Shown: positions 1 through 7,092, numbered from the stretch's first letter. The stretch: 8,418 nucleotides of DNA from an uncultured Clostridia bacterium (GCA_902478725.1 CABSMD010000105.1:1-8418), one strand, 5' to 3'. Translations and numbers: made by a program. Notes: generated by a model not told the origin, from the letters alone.

Positions 1-163
1 GGGTATTTCAGCTAATCTGGGACTGACTAACCTATACGAATCGTCTTTCGCTTTGGAAGATGCCCTGCGTGATGGAAAAATATCCGATGATTCCGCTGTG
101 TTGGTTAAGCAGGTCAAGAAGGATTATCAGAGCGTAAAGCAATATATACAGGCATTGACATAA
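1..163 (+). CDS. C-terminal end of an HPt (histidine phosphotransfer) domain protein, partial
   Basis: This is the last 53 residues of a protein that begins before the window; the reading frame starts at base 2 and ends at TAA 161-163. It opens with GISANLGLTNLYESS and continues FALEDALRDGK. That matches the helix just after the phospho-accepting histidine in HPt domains (pattern H-x-L-K-G-x-S-x-N-L-G). The histidine itself would lie a few residues upstream, outside the window. HPt domains relay phosphate between a receiver domain and a response regulator, and in Clostridia they often form the C-terminus of hybrid histidine kinases or receiver proteins, so the full protein is probably one of these. 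Its gene converges on the minus-strand EAL sensor gene. The family call rests on a short stretch and the rest of the protein cannot be seen. Confidence 0.7.
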   Translation, partial: GISANLGLTNLYESSFALEDALRDGKISDDSAVLVKQVKKDYQSVKQYIQALT

Positions 164-195
164 GGAGGATAAATATTACATAATTTTAAGAGTTA

Positions 196-232
196 AACAC
201 CCGCCTGCTCTATAAAGACAGGCGGGTGTTTT
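196..232 (+). terminator. Intrinsic terminator between convergent genes, possibly bidirectional
   Basis: A perfect 12-bp stem (196-207 with 219-230, AACACCCGCCTG and its complement) encloses an 11-base loop. On the + strand it runs into TTTT at 229-232, so it ends the HPt gene. On the minus strand the stem starts directly after the stop codon of the EAL sensor (231-233) and is followed by only TTT, so termination in that direction would be weaker. The two convergent genes probably share it. Confidence 0.85.
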
Positions 233-3119
233 ATGCTTCATCATTCACTCGGGACATCGTGATTTCCAACACATCACCTTGATTAGGATTGTCGATAAAA
301 AGGACATGTGTTATCACATGGAACCAACGCTCCTCTTCTCCTCCTTTCTGCCTTGACCGAAACGTCAGCACCCGATTCCCGTTTTTATAGAGCTCCAACA
401 AATTTTCTCTGGACAAATTATACACAAAGCCATCCTGATCATCAGGATGAACAACCGATCTACCAAATGATAACAGTTGATCATATTCTCCATTCTCAGG
501 CGCCCTGACGGAACAGAACCCCCGATGCTCCATTATGAAATAACTGTTTTGTGTCAAATTAACTGAAATAACCAATGGATACAATTGTGTTACCGCATTT
601 AAAAGATTTTGTGTCTCTACCAATCCATAAGGGCTTTTACGGAAAAGACTGGACGATCTGCCGCTGCATATTGTATGGGTCCTCTCTTTCTTTAACAGTC
701 GGACAAAATCATCCTCCCCCATCGGTTTTGCAAAATAGTATCCTTGTACCTCGTCACAGCCGCATTGTGTGAGAAAGTTAAGTTGTTCAGCCGTCTCTAC
801 CCCTTCCGCCAGGGTTACCACATTCATTTTGTTCATTGCATATAGGATACCTTCTAAAATATACCTTCCATTATCTGTTTTACAATTATCATCCAGAAAA
901 CTTCTGTCCAACTTTACAACATCCACCGGCAGGTCCTTTAGCATACCCAGGGAGGATTCGCCACTTCCAAAATCGTCTACTGCAATGCTAAAACCAGCAC
1001 GATGCAGCGAGGCAAAGATAGAGTCAATATCGACGGTACTTTCCGAAACAGAGGATTCAGTTACCTCAATCTGGATTAATTGTGGCGGAATATGGTACGA
1101 TGCCACAATTTCGGTCAGTTTCTCGACAAATTCTTTGTCATAGAGGTGTACTCTGGAAAAATTCACGGAAACAGGCACTGGCGTCTGCCCGTCGTCCAAC
1201 AGGGAACGAAGCAGGCAGCAGGTTCTTTTAAGCATATATAGATCAAGTTGGACAATCAACCCGTTTTTTTCAAACAAACTGATAAAACGGATTGGAGAAA
1301 CAAATGTTCCATCCATGCGGCGCCATCTTACCAATGCTTCGGCCCCGACGACCGTCTCCGTCTGGATATCGTATTTGGGCTGATAGAAGGGGATGAATTC
1401 ACCATTTTCCAATGCGGATGTCATGTGGGTGACCATTTCATTTTCCGCCAACATCTGCCGGTGAAGTCTCTCGTCATACTGTTCCACAAAACGGTCGTGC
1501 TTTCCTTTAATCCTTCGCTTTGCAGTCAACGCCTTATCCACCATCGAGCTGACCAGTTGCGTCCGATCCGTTACCTCATAAAACCCATAGCTGAGCAGGA
1601 TCGAGGTATCGTTTGAGAGTAGTCGCACTTCCTCATTGAATCGGTGAATGCGCGCTGTAACAGTCTCCACTCCCTGACTGACCCAAAGACAGACAAATCG
1701 ATCGGCCGAGATACGCCCGCATACCTCATCCACACCACATTCGTCTTGTAAGGCAGTCGCGATACGCATAAGGATTTGATCGCCGGTATCATATCCAAAA
1801 TAGGCATTCAGCGTTTCAAAGGCATTAATATCAAAATCGACAACGACAAAGGCCTTGTCCTTGTTATCACGAATCAATTCCCCAGCCCGCTTTTCAAAAC
1901 CCACCTGATTATAAAGTCCTGTAAGTGAATCATTGTAGAGCATCTCTTCCATCTTATGGGCATGACGGCTTCGTAAAATATAGAGATAAATCAGCAGGCA
2001 AAGGACCAGCAGAAAAATGGCCGTTGCCCCGATAATCGATTCGATGGGATGGGAATAGAAGAAATCAATCAAATCACCCCTCCCCACATGTGAGGTATGA
2101 GAGATGATAATGTCATTCATTTCGTCCTCAGAAATGCTGGCCAAAGATTTATTAAGAATGGATAGAAGCCGCGGGTCGGAGCCCCGGCTGACACCCACAG
2201 CCAAATCCACCGTCAGGTTTGCGGTATCCGAAAACAGGAGACTTGTGTACCGCACGTTATTAAGGTACAGAGAAGCCGTATAGGTATTCGTGTAGGTAGC
2301 ATTTGCTTTCCCGGTTAGCAAAGCTTTAAAGCAGTCCTCAAACGTGCTGTAGTATCTGACCTGTATCTGCGGATTGGACTTTTCAACCTGTTTCGTTATA
2401 TAATACCCTTCCGGCATAGCAACCACTTCTCGGTTCGGATTGTAATTGGAGGATGAAATAACCTTTACAATCGGTATCGATAGATAGGCTTTTGTCAGGA
2501 TTATATTATGCTGTTCCGCCCATTGGTAGTCATGACTGACAGCCGTTTGTATCTCCGCGTGCGGCGATACCTGCCAGTCCTCAAGCCCCTCCCAATTCCG
2601 CGAAAACGGCAAGAAGGAAAAAGCAAGGCCACTCTGCTTTGCAATGAGCTTAAAAATATCGGCTGTGATTCCTTTATATTCATTGTTCTCACTGTATTCA
2701 ATCGGCTGACGTGCCGGATTATAGATACCGGTAACCGTTTGTTTCTCACTGATATATTTCAGTTCATCATTCGTGAATACCGGGGAGGATCCCACCGTCG
2801 GACCGAAATAATGATTGTATAGCTCACTTGCATAATTGGGATTAGATAGCGCAATCTGTTCTATAGCATGATTCAATCCCTGTAACACAGACCCGTTTCC
2901 TTTTGTGGTTGCAAAATAAAAAGGATCAGGCGAAAATCTCGCAATGACCCGCATATTTTTTAGACGATATAAAGAAATCAGGAGGGCAGCACCAATTTTG
3001 CCATCCTCGAGCGCCCGAATCAACTCTCCTGTCGTTGCAAAATAGCGCTTTTTTACTTCAAACCCATTCCGCTGGGCATACTCATCAAACCGGCTATTAC
3101 GGCTGCTGCCTTCGATCAA
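231..3119 (-). CDS. Membrane sensor with PBP-like, degenerate GGDEF, EAL and PAS-like domains (3' piece of a frameshifted gene)
   Basis: This 962-residue piece carries most of a c-di-GMP signalling protein. In its own numbering, residues 1-105 finish a first solute-binding (PBP-like) domain and 120-345 form a second. Residues 361-383 are a membrane helix, about 393-545 a GGDEF domain, about 560-805 an EAL domain and about 835-962 a PAS-like tail. The GGDEF signature reads SADRF (471-475), so cyclase activity should be lost. The EAL domain keeps EALVRW (594-599), the N of SVNFS, the E of EVTES, DDFGSG, KLDR, AEGVE and QGYYF, so c-di-GMP hydrolysis is expected. The TTG at 3119 has no Shine-Dalgarno site and lies inside a PBP domain, so it is not a natural start: the frame is open back to 3194 and reads SLSYEDFESFDG, continuing the piece upstream. 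Likely role: an extracellular ligand tunes cytoplasmic c-di-GMP breakdown. The domain calls are firm; the ligand is unknown. Confidence 0.85.
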   Translation of the reverse strand: MIEGSSRNSRFDEYAQRNGFEVKKRYFATTGELIRALEDGKIGAALLISLYRLKNMRVIARFSPDPFYFATTKGNGSVLQGLNHAIEQIALSNPNYASELYNHYFGPTVGSSPVFTNDELKYISEKQTVTGIYNPARQPIEYSENNEYKGITADIFKLIAKQSGLAFSFLPFSRNWEGLEDWQVSPHAEIQTAVSHDYQWAEQHNIILTKAYLSIPIVKVISSSNYNPNREVVAMPEGYYITKQVEKSNPQIQVRYYSTFEDCFKALLTGKANATYTNTYTASLYLNNVRYTSLLFSDTANLTVDLAVGVSRGSDPRLLSILNKSLASISEDEMNDIIISHTSHVGRGDLIDFFYSHPIESIIGATAIFLLVLCLLIYLYILRSRHAHKMEEMLYNDSLTGLYNQVGFEKRAGELIRDNKDKAFVVVDFDINAFETLNAYFGYDTGDQILMRIATALQDECGVDEVCGRISADRFVCLWVSQGVETVTARIHRFNEEVRLLSNDTSILLSYGFYEVTDRTQLVSSMVDKALTAKRRIKGKHDRFVEQYDERLHRQMLAENEMVTHMTSALENGEFIPFYQPKYDIQTETVVGAEALVRWRRMDGTFVSPIRFISLFEKNGLIVQLDLYMLKRTCCLLRSLLDDGQTPVPVSVNFSRVHLYDKEFVEKLTEIVASYHIPPQLIQIEVTESSVSESTVDIDSIFASLHRAGFSIAVDDFGSGESSLGMLKDLPVDVVKLDRSFLDDNCKTDNGRYILEGILYAMNKMNVVTLAEGVETAEQLNFLTQCGCDEVQGYYFAKPMGEDDFVRLLKKERTHTICSGRSSSLFRKSPYGLVETQNLLNAVTQLYPLVISVNLTQNSYFIMEHRGFCSVRAPENGEYDQLLSFGRSVVHPDDQDGFVYNLSRENLLELYKNGNRVLTFRSRQKGGEEERWFHVITHVLFIDNPNQGDVLEITMSRVNDEA

Positions 3120-3547
3120 TCCGACAACGATACCATCAAACGACTCGAAATCCTCATAGGACAGCGACTGTCTTGACTGGTAAGCAGCACTGCATTACCA
3201 CTGCCGACAGCACTTTGCGTAAAATCGAATATTTCCTCACGTTCCTCTGAACGCTGCACCGCACCAAGAATGTCGATTTGACCGGACTCCAGCATGGACA
3301 GACATTCTTCCCACGACCCATCTACAAATTCATATTCCCAGCCGGTATACTGCGCTATCTCCATTAGATAATCATATCCATAGCCACTTTTGAGCCCCTC
3401 ATCGGAGGTTTCCTGAAATCCATCCAGCAAAAAGTATCCGACACGTATTTTAGGTGCACCGCCATCGTGAGCGCCGGCCAATACGAACGAACATAGAAAA
3501 ATACAGACATATAACACACAAACGGCCGTTCTGCTCCCTCTTTGCAT
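3116..3547 (-). CDS. Signal peptide and first half of a PBP-like sensor domain (5' piece of a frameshifted gene)
   Basis: This 143-residue piece starts with a signal peptide: basic MQRGSR, then a hydrophobic stretch ending near SFVLAGA. It continues KIRVGYFLLDGFQE, typical of family 3 solute-binding domains, and includes SGYGYDYLMEIAQYTG, which matches the family's G-Y-x-x-D-L/Y motif. Real similarity stops near TSQDSR. The last 13 residues are out-of-frame sequence running to a TGA at 3116-3118. The start chosen is the ATG at 3545-3547, preceded by GGGGAAGGG four bases upstream. An ATG five codons earlier (3560-3562) is in frame but has only a poor upstream site, so it is second choice. Alone, this would be a secreted half domain that probably cannot fold. 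It belongs with the 962-residue piece downstream. Confidence 0.8.
   Translation of the reverse strand: MQRGSRTAVCVLYVCIFLCSFVLAGAHDGGAPKIRVGYFLLDGFQETSDEGLKSGYGYDYLMEIAQYTGWEYEFVDGSWEECLSMLESGQIDILGAVQRSEEREEIFDFTQSAVGSGNAVLLTSQDSRCPMRISSRLMVSLSD
3160..3172. repeat. Short perfect inverted repeat at the frameshift point
   Basis: GACAG (3160-3164) and CTGTC (3168-3172) flank a CGA loop. It coincides with the place where the reading frame of the EAL sensor breaks. Small hairpins of this kind favour one-base slippage and also cause base-calling errors. Confidence 0.6.
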
Positions 3548-3585
3548 ACAACCCTTCCCCATTTCAAATAAATCCGTACTTTTTC

Positions 3586-3615
3586 ATTATAATACACTCC
3601 GGCATTTGCTGTCAA
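3586..3615 (-). promoter_or_regulatory. Sigma-A-type promoter of the EAL sensor gene
   Basis: On the minus strand, TTGACA (3615-3610) and TATAAT (3591-3586) are both exact consensus, separated by 18 bases. Transcription would start about 3579, giving a 5' leader of roughly 30 bases to the ATG at 3547. That is too short to hold a riboswitch. The perfect boxes suggest strong constitutive transcription unless a repressor acts. Confidence 0.8.
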
Positions 3616-3691
3616 TAAAACATTTATATGGAGTGGCCGGCGATGGTTATCATACTCCTGTAATTTGTTTCAATGTTTCTTATCAAGATGG

Positions 3692-3720
3692 TTGTATCGT
3701 TGCTAAAAATGTGGTAAACT
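3692..3720 (+). promoter_or_regulatory. Extended -10 promoter of typA
   Basis: TTGTAT (3692-3697) is followed after 17 bases by TAAACT (3715-3720), with TGG directly before it (3712-3714) as an extended -10. Transcription would begin near 3727, just before the Shine-Dalgarno site GGAAAGGGGA (3731-3740). The promoter diverges from that of the EAL sensor, with about 76 bases between the two -35 boxes, so they are independent sites. Confidence 0.7.
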
Positions 3721-3748
3721 ATTAAGATGTGGAAAGGGGAATAAACGA

Positions 3749-5566
3749 ATGATAAAAAAGGAAAATATCAGAAATATTGCGATTATCGCCCATGTAGATC
3801 ACGGAAAGACCACACTGGTGGACGCCATGCTAAAGCAGAGCGGCACTTTCCGCAGCAACGAACAGGTGGTCGAACGCGTAATGGATTCCAATGACTTGGA
3901 ACGGGAACGCGGCATTACGATTTTAGCGAAAAACACCTCCCTCTATTATAAGGGCATCAAGATAAATGTTGTCGATACGCCGGGACACGCAGATTTCGGC
4001 GGTGAGGTAGAACGGAGCCTGCGGCTGGTCGACGGCGTGTTGTTGTTGGTGGATGCATTCGAAGGCTGTATGCCACAGACGCGGTTTGTTCTTAAAAAGG
4101 CTCTGGCCTTGGATCTCAAGCCGATCATCGTAGTCAACAAGGTAGACCGCCCGAACGCCCGCCCGTACGAGGTGGTGGACGAAGTGCTGGAATTATTGCT
4201 TGATCTTGACGCGACAGAGGAGCAGATTGAGTCGCCCGTCATCTTCACCTCCGGCCGGGACGGCTGGGCAAGTATCAGCGCAGAGGATGAAAATGCAAAA
4301 GATTTGGAGCCGCTATTTGAATTAATCGTCAATTATATTTCCCCGCCGCAGGGCGAGGAGGACAAGCCGTTTCAACTGCTGGTTTCCAATATTGATTTTG
4401 ACGAATACACCGGAAGAGTCGCGATCGGAAAGGTGGAACGCGGACACGCCATCGTGGGTATGCCGGTCACCGTATGCAAACTGGACGGGACACAGAAAAA
4501 CGCAAAGGTTACCAGCATGTATGCCTATGAGGGACTCAAACGGCTGCCGGCAGAAGAGGAAGCAGCAGGTGAGATTATTGCTATCTCCGGTATCACAGAT
4601 ATTAACATTGGTGAAACCATCTGTGATCCGCAATGCGTTGAGGCACTGCCTTTTGTTGAGATCGACCAGCCGGTATTGTCGATGAATTTTTCGATCAACG
4701 ACGGCCCGTTTGCTGGAAAAGAGGGGCAATATGTGACCTCGCGCCATATACGCGACAGGCTGTATAAGGAACTGGAATCCAACATCAGCCTCAAGGTGGA
4801 GGACACAGACTCTCCGGATACCTTTACCGTATCCGGGCGCGGCGAGCTTCACCTTTCGGTGTTAATTGAAAATATGCGCCGGCAGGGATACGAATTCCAG
4901 GTATCGAAGCCGGCGGTTATCACTAAAACAATAGACGGGACGCTTTGTGAGCCGGTTGAACGATTGATGATCGACGTGCCGGACGAGTATACCGGCGTGG
5001 TGATGGAAGGGATCAGCCAGAGAAAGGGCGAGATGACCAACATGATTCCCACCAGCCAGGGCTATACCCGTTTGGAATTTTTGATCCCCGCACGCGGCCT
5101 GATCGGATTTCGCAACCAGCTCTTGACCGATACCAAGGGAACAGCAGTCATGAACAGCATGTTTGAATGTTACGAACCGTATAAGGGTGATATACAAGGC
5201 CGGCAGCGCGGCTCGCTGGTCGCGTTTGAGACGGGAGACGCGGTCGCATACGGCTTGTTCAACGCACAGGAACGTGGTTCCCTGTTTATTGGACCGGGCA
5301 CTAAGGTCTATGAGGGCATGGTGGTCGGCGAAAACAGCCGGATTGGCGATGTCAACGTCAATGTCTGCAAAAAAAAGCATATTACAAACACCCGCGCCTC
5401 CGGCTCGGATGACGCACTAAAGCTTACGCCACCACGAAATATGAGTCTGGAGCAATGCCTGGAATTCATCGGCGACGACGAGCTATTGGAAATCACACCG
5501 GAAAATCTCCGCATTCGAAAAAAAATCCTGAAAAATGATCTGCGGGCCAAAAGCAGAAGTAAATAA
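3749..5566 (+). CDS. typA: TypA/BipA ribosome-associated translational GTPase
   Basis: This 605-residue protein has the full length usual for TypA/BipA. It is a translation-factor GTPase that binds the 70S ribosome at the elongation factor G site and is linked to ribosome assembly and growth under stress or cold. All G motifs are present: AHVDHGKTT (14-22), RGIT (54-57), DTPGH (76-80), NKVD (130-133) and SGR (168-170). An EF-Tu-like domain 2 follows, then two EF-G-like alpha/beta domains including GRGELHLSVLIE. The BipA-specific C-terminal domain holds KKKHITNTRASGSDD near residue 540. The ATG at 3749 sits eight bases after GGAAAGGGGA. The gene appears monocistronic, between its own promoter and a strong terminator. 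Nothing in the reading frame looks damaged. Confidence 0.98.
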   Translation: MIKKENIRNIAIIAHVDHGKTTLVDAMLKQSGTFRSNEQVVERVMDSNDLERERGITILAKNTSLYYKGIKINVVDTPGHADFGGEVERSLRLVDGVLLLVDAFEGCMPQTRFVLKKALALDLKPIIVVNKVDRPNARPYEVVDEVLELLLDLDATEEQIESPVIFTSGRDGWASISAEDENAKDLEPLFELIVNYISPPQGEEDKPFQLLVSNIDFDEYTGRVAIGKVERGHAIVGMPVTVCKLDGTQKNAKVTSMYAYEGLKRLPAEEEAAGEIIAISGITDINIGETICDPQCVEALPFVEIDQPVLSMNFSINDGPFAGKEGQYVTSRHIRDRLYKELESNISLKVEDTDSPDTFTVSGRGELHLSVLIENMRRQGYEFQVSKPAVITKTIDGTLCEPVERLMIDVPDEYTGVVMEGISQRKGEMTNMIPTSQGYTRLEFLIPARGLIGFRNQLLTDTKGTAVMNSMFECYEPYKGDIQGRQRGSLVAFETGDAVAYGLFNAQERGSLFIGPGTKVYEGMVVGENSRIGDVNVNVCKKKHITNTRASGSDDALKLTPPRNMSLEQCLEFIGDDELLEITPENLRIRKKILKNDLRAKSRSK

Positions 5567-5580
5567 ACAGTATTTCTCAG

Positions 5581-5608
5581 GCGTTCTTTCGTTGAAAGAA
5601 CGCTTTTT
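5581..5608 (+). terminator. Intrinsic terminator of typA
   Basis: A perfect 10-bp stem, GCGTTCTTTC (5581-5590) and GAAAGAACGC (5594-5603), has a three-base GTT loop and is followed by TTTTT (5604-5608). It lies 15 bases past the typA stop codon. The two following genes therefore need their own promoter or read-through. The 76 bases between it and the DUF3343 start contain no convincing -35/-10 pair; the best -10-like string is TAGTAT at 5639-5644, with no matching -35. Confidence 0.9.
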
Positions 5609-5683
5609 CCTGTCCGCACTCCGCACCCCTTTTCTGCATAGTATGAATCAGGACGTTTTCAGCATTACGAAGAGGTGAAAAAG

Positions 5684-5938
5684 GTGAAGAAATACTATAT
5701 AGTCCTATCATCCGTGACCACGGCGCAGCGGATGAGCAAGGTCCTGGAAAAAAACCAGATTCGCTGTTCCATGATTCACACACCACATAAGCTTTCCGCA
5801 GGAGGATGCAGCTACAGCCTTATCATAGACGAAAAGTCTTGGCAGAAAGCCGTTTTGCTTGCGGAACAAAACAGAATCAGCGTAAAGGCGGTTTATGAAA
5901 ACACTGGAACGGACGAATTTACGAAAATCATTGATTAG
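5684..5938 (+). CDS. DUF3343 (putative Se/S carrier-like) small protein
   Basis: This 84-residue protein resembles the DUF3343 family (Pfam Se_S_carrier). Its hallmarks are an N-terminal strand YYIVLSS, the helix TTAQRMSKVLEKN and the motif HTPHKLSAGGCSYSL, which carries the conserved cysteine (Cys42). The family name proposes selenium or sulfur carriage by analogy; a biochemical role is not established. I place the start at GTG 5684 because AGAGGTG (5671-5677) lies six bases before it. A GTG at 5675 is in frame, but that same site would overlap it and leave no spacing. No selenocysteine, sulfur-transfer or NifS-like gene is nearby. The next gene, a CBS-domain protein, begins 70 bases on in the same direction and may be co-transcribed. 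Confidence 0.75.
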   Translation: MKKYYIVLSSVTTAQRMSKVLEKNQIRCSMIHTPHKLSAGGCSYSLIIDEKSWQKAVLLAEQNRISVKAVYENTGTDEFTKIID

Positions 5939-5975
5939 AAAGCGCATAGCACAGAAAAAAATGGGAATCCTATCT

Positions 5976-5997
5976 GTGATAAAGGATTGTATATCAC
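5976..5997 (+). other. Small inverted repeat just before the CBS gene's ribosome-binding site
   Basis: GTGATA (5976-5981) and TATCAC (5992-5997) form a 6-bp stem with a 10-base loop, ending directly before the Shine-Dalgarno GGAGGG (5998-6003). It could be a weak mRNA hairpin or a dyad operator. A 6-bp stem can occur by chance, so this is tentative. Confidence 0.25.
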
Positions 5998-6008
5998 GGA
6001 GGGATTTT

Positions 6009-6431
6009 ATGCAGATAAGGGATATTATGACAGACCCTTGTATTTTTGCGGAAGAGGACACACCGATCGAAAGAATTGCTTTTTTAATGAAAGAGCACAA
6101 CATCGGTTCCGTCCCCATTTGCGACAAAAATGGGATGGTTAAGGGAATTATCACAGACCGTGACATTGTGACCAGACAGGTAGCTGAAGGACGCGACCCG
6201 AAATGCCTCACCGCCTCTGACGTCATGACCACTCAGGTGGAAACGGTCGAACCATCCTGGGACGTTTCGGAAGCAAGCAGGATTATGGCAAGCAGACAAA
6301 TCCGCCGGCTTCCGGTGGTGGAAGACAACCGTGTTGTTGGGCTCGTCGCCCTGGGTGACATGGCGGCAACGCCGACCTACGACATGGAAATTGCTAAGGC
6401 ACTTTCTGAAATTTCTGAAGAGGACAGATAA
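6009..6431 (+). CDS. Two-CBS-domain protein
   Basis: This 140-residue protein is made almost entirely of two CBS repeats. The first spans about residues 5-57 (IRDIMTDPCIFAEEDT to GIITDRDIV) and the second about 69-120 (ASDVMTTQVETVEPSW to GLVALGDMA). Paired CBS domains form a Bateman module that binds adenine nucleotides such as AMP, ATP or SAM, and stand-alone versions are thought to act as sensors or partner regulators. The T-D-R-D of the first repeat is a typical nucleotide-contact motif. I chose the ATG at 6009 because GGAGGG (5998-6003) precedes it by five bases and the CBS fold begins at once. The same frame is open upstream to 5895, but that stretch overlaps the DUF3343 gene and has no domain. 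It ends in an acidic tail SEISEEDR and is followed by a strong terminator. Confidence 0.92.
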   Translation: MQIRDIMTDPCIFAEEDTPIERIAFLMKEHNIGSVPICDKNGMVKGIITDRDIVTRQVAEGRDPKCLTASDVMTTQVETVEPSWDVSEASRIMASRQIRRLPVVEDNRVVGLVALGDMAATPTYDMEIAKALSEISEEDR

Positions 6432-6470
6432 ATCCCTGGCCGCGAAACGATCGCGGCCAGGGATTTTATT
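6430..6470 (+). terminator. Very stable terminator of the CBS gene
   Basis: A perfect 16-bp stem (6430-6445 with 6451-6466, core CCCTGGCCGCG) has a five-base loop, AACGA, and runs into TTTATT. The left arm overlaps the stop codon of the CBS gene. It lies between convergent genes, so it may also stop transcription from the nitroreductase side, although the T-run in that direction (ATTTATC) is weak. Confidence 0.92.
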
Positions 6471-6520
6471 ATACCACCACCCGTACTTGAGGACACATAT
6501 ACCCAAGACGTCCTAAGCAC

Positions 6521-7066
6521 CTACCACTGGTTATACCCTGCTATTTCATCCAATTCCTTACGGGCCTTCGGCCGGATCGGATCCCCTTCCTTCGGATAAC
6601 CGACCGCCACCACCAGGCGGATCCGCGCAGACTCCGGCACATGCAGCAAGCTTTTGAGGCCTTTTTCGTCGAACCAGCCAAGGATACAACAGCCCAATCC
6701 CAATTCAGTGGCCGCAAAACACAGATGCGCGGCAGCAATTCCGGTATCGATCTGAGCAAATTCCTGCCCCTTAAACCGGCCGGAAACTTTCTCAGACAGC
6801 TTTGCCTTCCCTTCACATACCACCACAAACGCCGGACAGGAATCGGTGAAGCGATTGATCGGCACCACTTTGTCCTGCAGTAATTTAGCAGTCTTTTGCA
6901 CCTTTTCCGGTTCGTCCACTACGATAAAGCGCCATGGCTGGCTGTTGCAGGCCGACGGCGCCATGCGCGCCGCATCCACAATTCTTTCCAGCTTCTCCCG
7001 TTCTACCGCTTGGCCATTGTACGCCCGGCAGCTTTGCCTTTTTTGGATCAATTCAAAAAAATCCAT
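6521..7066 (-). CDS. Nitroreductase-family FMN flavoprotein
   Basis: This 181-residue protein has the usual length and motifs of small nitroreductases, which bind FMN and use NAD(P)H to reduce nitro compounds, quinones or flavins. RQSCRAY (10-16) supplies the FMN phosphate-binding arginines. SACNSQPWRFIVV (38-50) is the conserved flavin-contact loop. GLGCCILGWFDE (123-134) and VAVGYP (153-158) are the C-terminal family motifs. I chose the ATG at 7064-7066, six bases after GGGGTG. The in-frame GTG three codons upstream (7073-7075) lies within that Shine-Dalgarno site and is less likely. The gene converges on the CBS gene and diverges from the PII-like/antiporter operon. Physiological substrates in this family cannot be read from sequence. 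Five cysteines in a short protein are mildly notable. Confidence 0.93.
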   Translation of the reverse strand: MDFFELIQKRQSCRAYNGQAVEREKLERIVDAARMAPSACNSQPWRFIVVDEPEKVQKTAKLLQDKVVPINRFTDSCPAFVVVCEGKAKLSEKVSGRFKGQEFAQIDTGIAAAHLCFAATELGLGCCILGWFDEKGLKSLLHVPESARIRLVVAVGYPKEGDPIRPKARKELDEIAGYNQW

Positions 7067-7092
7067 ATCCTTCACCCCTTTCGGTTTACATT

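Larger units (their letters stand above)
231..3547 (-). pseudogene. Full frameshifted gene: secreted-sensor GGDEF/EAL c-di-GMP phosphodiesterase
   Basis: The two pieces are one gene of about 1,105 codons. Adding one base between about 3160 and 3175 joins TSQDSR to SLSYEDFESFDGIVVG and restores a complete PBP-like domain. No X-XXY-YYZ slippery heptamer is visible in the overlap of the two frames (3194-3116), which argues against programmed -1 frameshifting. The 5' frame stops at TGA 3116-3118, overlapping the TTG at 3117-3119, so weak reinitiation is conceivable. Apart from this break the gene looks functional: the promoter is consensus-like, the EAL catalytic residues are intact and no other stop interrupts it. 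The break is either a recent mutation or a sequence error. Confidence 0.75.

Noticed and set aside
3116..3200. Programmed -1 ribosomal frameshift in the sensor gene
   Set aside because: No slippery heptamer in the overlap and no obvious downstream stimulatory stem; mutation or sequence error explains it better.
3562..3748. Riboswitch (for example c-di-GMP sensing) in the divergent intergenic region
   Set aside because: Both promoters lie close to their genes and leave leaders of only about 20-30 bases, too short for a known riboswitch.
4322..4852. 176-residue open frame antisense to typA
   Set aside because: Lies wholly within typA, has no domain resemblance and no good ribosome-binding site; it is a by-product of typA codon use.
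5895..6008. Possible 38-residue N-terminal extension of the CBS protein
   Set aside because: Overlaps the DUF3343 gene in another frame, lacks a Shine-Dalgarno site and adds no domain, whereas the ATG at 6009 has GGAGGG at ideal spacing.
5708..6232. 174-residue minus-strand open frame across the DUF3343 and CBS genes
   Set aside because: Covers parts of two recognisable + strand genes and shows no domain.
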